Below are positions 51,801 through 61,553 of a stretch of DNA of 64,000 bases, piece by piece; position 1 is the stretch's first letter, and each line of letters starts with the position of its first letter. This stretch comes from Diploscapter coronatus (Eukaryota > Nematoda > Chromadorea > Rhabditida > Rhabditidae), in NCBI GenBank assembly GCA_964036155.1, contig OZ038423.1, forward strand, positions 69,641,249-69,705,248, read 5' to 3'. The translations under genes and the position numbers were made by a program. A model generated the notes under the pieces. The model did no database searches. It was not told where the DNA came from and saw nothing but the letters and a program-made list of their open reading frames with translations.

Positions 51801-53449
51801 TGGAATTTTGGAGTACAAATTAAACAAGTCCCGGGTCCCGTTGGTACTTTCTGACTAAAGATTCGGAACCCACATCGTCGATATACCCCAAAAGTGAAAA
51901 ATATCAGAAACATCGAGATGACATTATGTGAGCTCTTCTTTTTAGTAGCGTGTTCGATAAAATTTAGCATTGGAATATATTTCTGCAAAAATCAAATTAA
52001 AAACGCTAATTTTAGCCAGGAATACATTTTATATCGATTTTTACAAGAAACATTACCTCAGGCGATTCCCGAGCCGTGGTCGCTCGGAAAGGCGAGGAAT
52101 CGTTCGGCACCGAGGACCACAAGCCCTACCACGACAAGGAGCGGGAACGCATAGTCTCGGCTGGCGGTTCCGTCATGATCCAGCGAATCAACGGTAGCTT
52201 AGCGGTTAGCAGGTCGGGTTTTCTGTTTATTTTTAGCCTCAAGTTTAAATCCACCTCGAGTTTTACAAAAGTCAATAGATATATTCAGGGCGCTCGGCGA
52301 TTTCGAATACAAGAATGTGCCTGGTTTGGACGCGTGCAGGCAACTAGTCTCCCCAGAACCAGACGTATATATTTTGGAAAGGCATAAGGTAAAGATAATG
52401 GAATGATTGATTTTCACGTTTTCAACGATTTTAGCTATCAGTACGAGTTGTAAATTCAAAATAGCAGTACAAAATACTTTTCCAATTAGTTCTTTCACTA
52501 TCATTCACGATTTGTACAGCTTTTATTTTATTTTTTATAATCCGGAAGAAAATCGATAAGAGCTATTGATTTTTATTTTCTTATAGTGTCATTAACCAAG
52601 ATTACGCTGTTGTAATTTCAGGACAAGGACGAGTTCCTCGTGGTGGCGTGTGACGGGATTTACGACGTGATGGACAATGAAGCTCTGTGCAAATTCGTCG
52701 AGAGCAGGTTGGAAGTCAATGAAGACCTGAACATTGTTTGCAATGAGGTAGGGAAATGACATTTTTTTCTTCGTAGAAAATTAACATTTCATGGAAAGGA
52801 TCATTTTTTGCCGAATTTAGCGTGTAATCTTTAAAAGTCTAAATAGGCGATAAAATTTCGAAGTTTTTAATAAAATGAATTTTTCAGGTCCTAGACATGT
52901 GCCTTTCGAGGGGTTCTAGAGACAACATGACGATGATCATTGTCTGCTTCGATGCGGCGCCCAAAATTGACCCCGAAAAAGCCGACGCGGAAAAAGAATG
53001 GCGAAAGAGGATCTTCAAGATTATTGATGGTTAGATTTTTAAAAATTTTCATTCATTTGTTAATTTTTCGCTTCTTTTAAAAGACTGTTCAACAGGAAAA
53101 TCTTAAATTTATGGGTTTTTTTCAAATAAAAACTTGCAGAAATCCTCGAATCGGAAAAGGCCCAGGATATGATCACGAAGGGAGATGAGATGCCTGTCGA
53201 GTGGGTTGTGAGTCAACTCGCTGCACATCCTAATGCACCTCAGGTATATATTTGAGAAATAGTTTCTGAAACATACAAAAAAGTTTCGGAGACTTCTGGA
53301 AGCCAACTAATATCATATCCAAAAGTGCAACTTAGCCCTGAGTTTTTGAAAACTGAATTTGGTTACAGACTAGTGAAGGCCCTTCGTACACAGCTCGTTC
53401 CCTGATCGCACAAGTACTCAATCAGAGAGGCATCACCCACGATGGATAG
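48893..53449 (+). CDS. ppm-1.A: PP2C-family Ser/Thr phosphatase (PPM1A/B type)
   Basis: A metal-dependent protein phosphatase of the cytosol. The catalytic domain starts [14 protein letters not shown] at 49826 and continues [40 protein letters not shown] (the metal-binding DGH), [76 protein letters not shown] and [14 protein letters not shown], ending in TAG at 53447-53449. All metal-ligand motifs are present. An upstream set of exons from an ATG at 48893 ([20 protein letters not shown]) splices in phase (LVLTGESQ) to Met49826, so a longer isoform with an extra 110 or so residues is possible; it would mask the Gly2 myristoylation site of the short form. One intron carries a foldback element. 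The symbol follows the C. elegans PPM1A orthologue from memory. Confidence 0.93.
49741..49748 (+). promoter_or_regulatory. Candidate internal TATA box for the short PP2C form
   Basis: TATAAATA sits 78 bases before the ATG of the short isoform, behind a locally GC-richer stretch (about 49680-49735) with CTTGTTTATC, a forkhead-like site. The exon at 49818 has an ATTGCAG acceptor that could take either an upstream exon or a spliced leader. Inference from sequence only. Confidence 0.3.
50684..50809. repeat. 126-bp inverted repeat in a PP2C intron
   Basis: CAGACTTGGGAAATTTCGAA at the left and its exact reverse complement at the right, extended by ACCGC/GCGGT, form a stem of about 25 bases around an imperfectly paired centre. 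No clear target duplication. Probably a small non-autonomous transposon remnant. Confidence 0.55.
51295..51941. mobile_element. 647-bp foldback element in a PP2C intron, same family as 4543-5814
   Basis: Arms of about 220 bases at each end are reverse complements (GAGCTCACATAATG and CATTATGTGAGCTC). The centre of the loop is unpaired. TTA flanks both sides (51292-51294 and 51942-51944). The left end CAAGGAGAGCTCA matches the CAAGGAATGCTCA end of the element at 4543, and both have a TWA duplication. It carries no coding capacity and lies inside an intron between the exons ending IIIANLG and beginning DSRAVV. Confidence 0.75.
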
Positions 53450-54732
53450 CTGAATGGATAAGGCAGCTGGATTAAGGTTGAATTTTTTAAAAATATTTTC
53501 ATCTTGAATATACTATATTTGCAGTAGTAGGAGTTTAGGATGACTCCGAAATTTATTTCGAATTTAAAAATATATATATTTTATTCTCTTCTATACTGCA
53601 AATATATGAGTTATTCTTTCTTGAAGAATCGAAATTCTGAAAAATTTGATTTTCTACGGATTTTGAATTTGCCACTGAACTAAGAATGGCGCGTTAACTA
53701 CTCAGAAAATTTTTAATTAGGAAAAAATTGTAAGTAACCTAACAAGGAAGCCTCGCGAGGCTCCTTGTGAATCTAAAACTAGCGCGAATGTTTGAGATAT
53801 AATTTATATTTATGTGTTTTTTACTCTTATCTTATTATATTTAATTTTTGTTGAACTAAACATTTTCTCATGGGTGCCTAAAAGTGAATTGGTTTTACTT
53901 CTTTTTAAACCAATGATATTCTAAATTTAGAGTTTCGAAAAATGAAATTTTTTTTTTGCAAATTTTCGAAACTTTAGTGATTTTAAATGCCAATTTTGAC
54001 CTATTTTTACTTATTTATCTTCGTTTTTTCTAAGTTACATTCATACTTTTCACTCGTCTATTTTATCAAAACTCAATTTCCTTTATGAATGGTTCGAAAG
54101 TTGCTTCTGGCACTTGCAGAGAAATCTTTTACTCTTTGGTTAAAAATGTATTTTCCTATTTGTTTTGTGTATAACTACTGAGATAAGTCAGGGAACTCGC
54201 TAATTCTTATTGGCAATTTTTTCGCAAAGAATTTCAAAAATTAATTTACTTCCAAATTTTCGAAAATTATATGTGGCCTTTTCTTATCTTTTTTCATATG
54301 GAAGAAGCGAAGTTTTTATTGATTTTTTTTTTTAAAACCTCAATTTTTCGCAAGTTTTATCCAAAAAGTCGTTCTCTAGATACAAAACAGCACGCATGGA
54401 TTTTAACCGAGTGATATAAGCCAATTGTTTTAAATCTTTTTTTTTTCCTTAAACGTTTGATAATTTTAGCTCTAAATTTATGACGATTTAAATTTGGCGT
54501 CAAAAATTCGATTAAAAATGACGTTAAGTTTAAATTGTCCCTAAAACATGGTAGTTTTAACTTCTCATACTGTATCATTTCAAAAATTCGAGTGTAAATA
54601 AATTATTCGATTTCAGAAAGAAAAAGGAGTATGTGCATTATTTAAGCCAACTGTCAAAATAAGGAGCTGTCATTTTCAGGGGGTTTCATGTATTCTGAAT
54701 ATCCTGAAAGACCCTTTAAGTCATTTGAGCTA
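53450..54732. other. 3' flank of PP2C, AT-rich, no gene
   Basis: The PP2C stop codon overlaps a tRNA A-box-like string TAGCTGAATGG (53447-53457). The remainder is AT-rich without splice-bounded coding sequence on either strand. Confidence 0.4.
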
Positions 54733-56486
54733 TGGATATCCGAACTTCGCTAGTTTTATCATTGGTTTCATCGTTACAAATTTATCAACAAAGTATTCTA
54801 TCTACTCTATCAACAATCTACACCCCCTTTGAATATGCTACTATATCGTCCTCATTCTCTTTCGGTACTTAAACTATTCATAATTTAAGTAAATTTAAGG
54901 ATTCAGGCAAGTTCCTATCAACATTAACGCTATGTTTCAAGCCCAAACCTCCTTTACCTCTACTAGTTTTGGATGCTTACTTATTAATAGTTGGAGGCAT
55001 CGTCTCGTCATTTACAGCGTAATTTAGAAAATGACGTTGCTTTTAACTAAATTATAAATTATAGATGGCCCCTAGTGGCCTTAGGAAGGCTATGCCTGGG
55101 CTTGGGAGCGGGAATAGGTTTCGTATGTGCTCCTACGGTACTTTACAGGTTTGAAAATCGGAATTTTTTATAAGAACCGTGCACTTAAGTTGCGTACCGT
55201 ACTCCGAGCGACCCGCCCACTTTTTCGTTCTGGGGATATCGTTTGCGTTTGCTACGTTGATTGCCAATGCCGTATCTCTGTTGCCTTCCGCATATATGGT
55301 GCTCTATGCTTCATCATTAGTCGCTATTCTATCGGGTAAAGTCGATAAATCAATAAATTTAATCGATTTTTTATTTAGGAGGGCTTTATATTTGCCTACA
55401 GCCTAGGGATGACGATCTAATAGATTCGATTGACAATGATCTACAGGAAACTTGCGTTTCGACCAAACCTGCGTTTTTATGCTACACATTGATGGCGTTA
55501 AACGCGGTTTAGCATTGTTATATATAGCATTAGTGTTAATTTTTAGTGCAGTGGAGTGCCGCTATATCTTTCATTCGCTTCACTATTCTTCAAATCGTTC
55601 GGAGCCTCTACTATAGCGGCATTGAGTTTATCCTTCGCGTACCCTATTATTCAGATAGCGTTATTATTATTGGTTCATACTTTTGCAGCGAGCAGGTATA
55701 TTTGATTTAGAATTTTCTTAAGATAGCTTGAATTCAGGAAGTCCCTAATAATGGGAGGATACGCTACAGTGCTTATGATTCAATTCTTATTGTTAATAAC
55801 AAGTTCTTATCCATATCTTTTACATGAAGTAACACTTTATAGAAGCCTTCCCAGAAACGTGGCTACTTCTTTCGAGCCTCCCTAAATCTCTGTTTCGAAT
55901 GCTCTTTCGCTTCTATTAATCAAGCTCATAACGCGAAAATGCGTCTCTCCAAAGTAATGTGGTGTAGTGGATAGCGAGCTAGATTCTTCCCCTTCCTGGA
56001 CGATAAGCGAGAGATTTTAGAAAAGAGAAGCTCGAAAAAGCCAATTTTCTGGGAAAGCTAAGGTAGTTTTGGAAACTTTAAGCAAATTTTATTTAAGCAA
56101 AAAACCATCGCTGAATGCGTGTTATTCTTCATTTTAATAGTCGTAGTAGCTGTGCCGGCAAACACTTCAGTTTGTTTAATCGCAGGTTTGAAAGTTGTGA
56201 AATTTTCTGGAGCCTTAGAAGTTTTGCTCCAGAACAATTCTCTTCGAGAAGCCTACAAGTCATATACTCTAGCAGAAGTAGAGCGCTAATGTGGTTGCTT
56301 TCGTCCATCAGGTAAGATTCGGAAATTTCCCATAAATGATCATTTTTCAGCACCTTTACCTTCGTACTATCAATGGAATCCTGTGGATTTACCCAGTCCT
56401 TCCTGCCATATTTTGCAACTTCAGCATTATTATACGCGTTGCTTTATTATTTATACCCTCAGTCCGGGAGTGATATTATTTTGTAG
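54733..56486 (+). CDS. SLC2-like major-facilitator transporter, with an apparent frame break
   Basis: Start MDIRTSLVLSLVSSL at 54733. Exons give several membrane segments, with the family signatures LGRLCLGLGAGIGFVCAPT (SLC2 TM4 block), a split SG motif before TM7 (SGVPLYLSFASLFF), AASRKSLIMGGYATVL (the D/R-GRR-type loop then TM8), TM10 (VLFFILIVVVAVPA), FAPEQF (the E-L/F motif after TM10) and the last helices ending LYYLYPQSGSDIIL. The length is close to 430 residues, on the short side for SLC2. The junction after LIAG (56184) is one base out of phase with FAPEQF, so either the sequence has an indel, the intron is non-canonical, or the gene is a recent pseudogene. Substrate cannot be inferred. 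An A-box-like fragment lies in the intron at 55960. Confidence 0.65.
55960..55990 (+). repeat. tRNA-like A-box fragment
   Basis: TGGTGTAGTGGATAGCGAGC matches the A-box consensus TRGYNNARNGG and a D-arm-like hairpin, but no T-arm follows. It lies in an intron of the transporter gene. Possibly a tRNA-derived fragment. Confidence 0.3.
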
Positions 56487-57144
56487 ATTAAATAAATCAT
56501 CAACTTGGGCTGAATTTAAGATACAAGTGTTTATTCTATAGATTTTATTGACTTCAATATAGATCTAACAATAAGTTGAATCTGAAAAATCGTTAATAAA
56601 TCATCAATATTTAGCAGAATTTTTTCACGGATTTCAAATATGGATCCAAGGTGGATTTGAAGATGTGATTGAGAATCCCGTTCCAGGCGTTACGCAATGC
56701 TATTATTCAATTAGTTGTCTGTTGCTATTTTCGTGAATTCCTTAATCTGATCTCGTTCTCAAATCTCGACAGACAAATGAAGATTTCGAATTTCCCCATC
56801 TTTTTCTCTCTCGACTTAGTCCAATCTCTCATCCAGCGTGTTAGTGGGTCATACGTTCTCAAAGCTATCAGATGAAAGAAGAATTCACAAAGAAGAAAGA
56901 AAGATGATTTGCAATTATCAATTATCAGTACGCGTACCGGCTGCTGCCCAACACGCCCCCAATTCCACACGCGGTACGGCAAATTCCGTCCAGATTTCAA
57001 TTCAAACGCCGACAAATCCTCGTACTCCGATAATTTCAAGTACAGACGCAATCCCGTAGTGGACTCATTTCAAACATCGAGGGATCATCCGTAGCGGATT
57101 CATTTTCAACGCCGACAAATATCTCGGTCTGAGTTTGTATTCTA
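56487..57144. other. Interval without a supported gene
   Basis: Short sequence between the transporter and the IL-17-like gene. No splice-bounded frames; direct repeat-like pieces around CGCCGACAAAT occur at 57008 and 57110. Nothing else seen. Confidence 0.4.
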
Positions 57145-58102
57145 ATGAACATCGACTCTATCATGATACTGCTAATTGTAAATCTACTAAATTTTCCTTC
57201 TGTAAATGGTAAACGATATAAGAGTAGGCATATCCTGAAGCCGAATAAGCATTGCGAGGAACCACCGAATTTGGTAAGTCTTACTATTTATCATTATCTG
57301 CTGTATGGCACTATTTTGGGACTAATGATCCATTTTCAGAAGGATATTTTGGCAGAGTGGATGAGGGAATCTTTGGAAACTGGTACCATTGAGGATGTTG
57401 ACGAAGATTGGAGCCCTCCTGTAGAAGAGCCCAAAATTTGCTCCAGGTAAAATGGGCTAAATTTTTTTTTTTAAATCAGACGCAAATTTTATGATGAAGA
57501 TCAAGCTTTTTTCTCTAATACAATTGCATCTTTTGAAAATAAAAAGAAAACTAAAAAGGAGATCATTTCTCAATTTTCAGCTCTCCGCACACTGAAGGTG
57601 ACACTTCGATCATGCAACGAGCTTTATGTCCCTGGGAGGCTCGAGTTAATTACGAAGAGGCCCGACACCCGCATATCATTTCCGAGGCTATGTGTCTATG
57701 CAGGAGAAGTCGGGGAGCTTCGGGGGCGTTTTGTTTGCCAATTAAGAGAGAGGTAACTAAGTAGTTAATTAGACTAATCAATTACCTCTGAATTACCCTA
57801 ATTAGCCTAATTAAAACGATAAAAACTAGCGATAGTCTGGAAAACGTTGAATTTGTTCTTCTTTGCAATTTTTATTTGAAAATTTAAAGATAATTACTCC
57901 ATTACTCTAGTTAACTATCCTAATTATCTAAATTAAGATACCAGTCCTAAGAAGAACCACCTGCGATTCAAAAGCCGGAACCTGGAACTACGAAAAATCA
58001 AAGCAGCTAATTACCGTGGGCTGCCATTCAGTGTTGCCAAGAACACACAGAGCGACTTCCTTGCATAAACACTATAGAAGGAAAAACGATGACGTCATAT
58101 AA
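57145..58102 (+). CDS. IL-17-family secreted cytokine
   Basis: A secreted signalling protein; in C. elegans IL-17-like ligands act as neuromodulators through ILCR receptors. The ATG at 57145 opens a signal peptide (MNIDSIMILLIVNLLNF). Four exons join in phase. The cystine-knot core reads RALCPWEARVNYEEARHPHI, SEAMCLCRR, SGAFCLPIKREIPVLRRTTC and ITVGCHSVLP, then TAA at 58100-58102. The order C-PW ... P-x-I-x-E-A-x-C-x-C ... VLRR ... C ... VGC-x-x-V-x-P is characteristic of IL-17. One deviation: the usual VGCxC second cysteine is Ser here. From memory an IL-17-like gene (F25D1.3) also neighbours the PP2C gene in C. elegans, which supports orthology; the C. elegans gene number is not assigned with certainty. 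Confidence 0.85.
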
Positions 58103-58791
58103 TTAATTGCTCAATTAGATATGAGATAGTTGCCCACTTTGTAACTAAACTCACTTGCTTTATCATTCATGCACGGGTTTTTGAATACGAGTATAATATT
58201 TTTAGTGTTTCATTCCGAAATTGCTGTCTTTCTATGAATTTTCTGATAAAATAAATGATTTTTGATAGAAAGATTGAAGAAAGAAGTTTCATTGAGACTA
58301 TGGAAAGGAAAGAAATGAAAAATGGAGTGAAAATTCACACTCTCATTCATTCGCCACGCCCCATTAACGCTCAAATGCAAAAGTGTAAGTGCGCCGCACA
58401 ATTTTGTTTTCTATTCGTCGTGTTCTCAAAAATCGATGCGGCCTTTTGAATTTTCGTTAATTTTCATCGAATTTTTTCAATTATTTTGAATTTCAAGAAA
58501 TTTTGGAAATACACCCTTCATAGAATACACCGCTTTGCAATTCTATAGCCTTTCCTAAATAAAATCCATTTTCGATCGCAAACTTTTATTTGCGTCACTA
58601 ATTTTCGAAAATCTTCTTTAAAAATGATAAAAATCTTTGATTTCGATTGTCATTTCATTTGAAAAGGCACAACTAATCAGATACACTAACTTTTCTTTCT
58701 TGATTCTTCTCGAAAAATTTCATTTTCGAAAATATTTATTTGAGTATCTTTTCAAAAAATACTAGATATTTTGGCTTCCAGTTTTCAGGAG
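58103..58791. other. Intergenic region upstream of pinin
   Basis: No coding exon recognised. The pinin start follows a TTTTCAG acceptor at 58782-58788 with no upstream exon found, so trans-splicing is likely. Confidence 0.4.
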
Positions 58792-61553
58792 ATGACGGAG
58801 ACTCTGAGCAAGGACATCGAGAAGGCGCAGGAGCGTTTGCGCTCCATCGACAGCAACCTGGCGAGTCTGCCACGGGGCGCTGGAGGCAGAGGCATCAACG
58901 ACAGAATTGATGGAAGGTGCAGGATTCAAATGTTTTAAAACATTAAACAAATTTCTTTTAATTTGATTTTTTTACTTTTAAATTTTCAGGGGCTTCGGCA
59001 TGAAGCGACGGCTCACGGACGAGGGTCCCACTGGCGGAAACCGATTCGGTTATGAGAGGTAATTAACATGATTAGTTAGAGTTAATTGGCTTATTGGATA
59101 TTTAACTACCCTGATTATCTACTTAGTTATATTTTGATTTTCAGAGGGGGTGGAGGCCGTTTGTCGAACGACGACAACTCATTCGATGGTGGCCCGATGA
59201 GGCGCCGCGTCGAGTTAGTTTTTCCTTTTTTCTAATTTAACTAAATCATTCGAAAAAAAATAAAATTGCAAATATAAAATTAATAAAAAAATTATTTAGT
59301 ATGAGCGGTGGTAGCGCGTACGGCAAACGCGCCCGGGTAGATTACAACGACATCGACAACGACTACGACGATCGTCCATCCAAGTGAGGATTCGAAATTA
59401 AAAATAAATTACAAAATGATTTTTTTTTTAATTTCACCCACTTTCGTGATAAATTATCCGTTAAAGGATAAAATGTGAACTTTCCAAAAATAAAATAAAA
59501 ACAGACTTTCAACTTTTTTTCTGAAAATTACAACTGTGTAACTGCATTGCAATTGCAGCTGTTTTCTTGCAAGTCTGATAAAAAATAAAACTTACGAAAA
59601 TTCGAAAAAATAAAATAAAAAATAATTCAGAACCCTCCAGTCAACCGTCGTCATGCCCACTATTGAGACTAAGAGTAGAGAACAAAAAATTGAGGAAATC
59701 AACAAGAGCGAGAAGAAGGAGGTGGTCTCCAGGTAAACATTTTAAAAAAATCATCTTGCACACTTATGCAGGCACAACTTAACACGCTTCAAATTTTCCG
59801 ATATTATTTGAAAAAAATTAAAATTAAAAAAGTATTTAAATAAAATATTTTTCAGGAATAAAAGAATGTTCTCGAACCTGCTGATGGGCACGCTGAACAA
59901 GTTCAAGAAAGAGGAGAGCAAAATTCAGTCGGTCGAACAGAAACAGGCGGAAAAACAGCGTGAAGTGGAAAAACGCCTCGAGGACACCAAGAGAGAAGAG
60001 AAGGAGAAAGTGGGCATTTATGATAATCTTCCTAAAAGGGATATATCATATATGAAACTCTTCTTTTGATTTTTAAGGGTTTACAATTTCCGTAGAAAAG
60101 TCGAAGCAAGAAATCGAATATATGAAAGTCTTTACTATTCTCTCAAGATATAATTTTACAAATCACCAAGTTATAATTTATAAAATCTCAAAGGATATAT
60201 GAAATACCCTTTTATCTTGGGATTTTCAGTTCGATGCCGAACGCAACCGCCTGATGGAGGCTCGCCAGGAAGAGGAGCGCAAACTTCAGTCCATGCAGAG
60301 AAAACGGGCCCTCATTCAATATGTACGAAGAGATTATTCTAATTTATATTGTCCAAAATGTTCGAAATCTTCAATTATGCCAAATGTTATACGTTATTTT
60401 AATTTAAATGCAAAGTATTCAAATTGTTACTCGAAAGATGGAATAATTTTCTTTTCATTAGGATGAATCAGATTTTGATTCAGAATATTCAAATAACCAA
60501 AAATATGCTAGTTCTGGCTATTATGAAAATTGTGAATATGAAACTAAAAGTGAAAGTTATAAATCTGAAAATGAGATCGAAATGATATTGGAGCCCTTTC
60601 AGGCCGAGACAAAGATCAACCAGTACAAGTTGATGGCGAATTTCATCGAGACGCAAACGAAGCCGACGCTCTTCTTCATGCCCGTCAAGCACACCGTCCG
60701 CTCGCTGGAGCTCCTCAAAAACACTTCCAAACATATGGATCGTGAGTTTATTCCTTTCATTTCTTTACTTTTCGGCCAATTTTCACTTTCATTCTTTGAT
60801 ACTCTGAATTCTCTATAGACGATTTCTTAGAATGCTATCTTTAGATTTTTTAAAATAAAAATTTATACAGAAAAGCCGAAACATAAGCTTTTTAAAACTT
60901 GTATTCCTCTTGAAGAATAGTCATTTTTAATTTTTGTAGCAATTTTAAAGATTCTTTACAGGCCTGATCGAGTTGCGTCAGGGCGAATTGGAGCGCGAGT
61001 TGGCGGTCTCGCCGTCCGATAACGCCCGTCGTCGCGGCGGCAAAAACGGCAACGATGAAGGGCATCACTCGGACGATGACAATCCCGGCAACAATGGAGA
61101 GGACAAGAAGCCTAGCGTCAAGGTCATCGCTTCATCTACTAGGTAATTTTTGTTATTTAAAAATATATATTTTTTATTTCCTTTGTAAAGTCTAATACTA
61201 TTTATGAAAAAAGAACTTGAAAAAGTTAAGTTTTTCTTCAATCTCTTATCTTGTTTTTGTAGGAAATAATTTCTTTACAAGAACATTAATATTTTCCCTT
61301 ATTTCTTGAATCTGAATTTTCCTAATTTGACAAAAATTCCAGACGCCGCAGTTATTCTGCTTCTTCCTATGAAGATGACGAACCCAGTGTCCAGCGCACT
61401 ACCACTGGAACATCGGACCAAGCAAAGGAAGGAGAAAAAGCAGGTAAGCAAAACAATGGAAAGAGACAGTGGGACTCCGAGTCTGATGGAGACGAGCCCA
61501 AGCCAGGCCACGTCGAGGTCGAAGTCGATGACGTCGATTTGGGCGATGATTAG
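58792..61553 (+). CDS. pnn-1: Pinin, splicing-associated SR-related protein
   Basis: A nuclear protein of the exon-junction/splicing machinery. The ATG at 58792 lies three bases after a TTTTCAG acceptor, typical of a trans-spliced start. The N-terminus (ETLSKDIEKAQERLRSIDSN) and a Gly/Arg-rich, RRR-containing segment lead into the pinin core RNKRMFSNLLMGTLNKFKKE, a long Glu/Lys coiled coil (QKQAEKQREVEKRLEDTKRE) and QYKLMANFIETQTKPTLFFM, the conserved T-K-T-K-P-like block. The C-terminus is acidic and Ser/Arg-bearing (RRRSYSASSYEDDEPSVQ), ending VDLGDD and TAG. Ten or so exons join in phase. An in-frame 141-base extension of one exon (60462-60602) may be alternatively spliced (see findings). 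Length, about 440 residues, is shorter than vertebrate pinin. No truncation seen. Confidence 0.92.
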
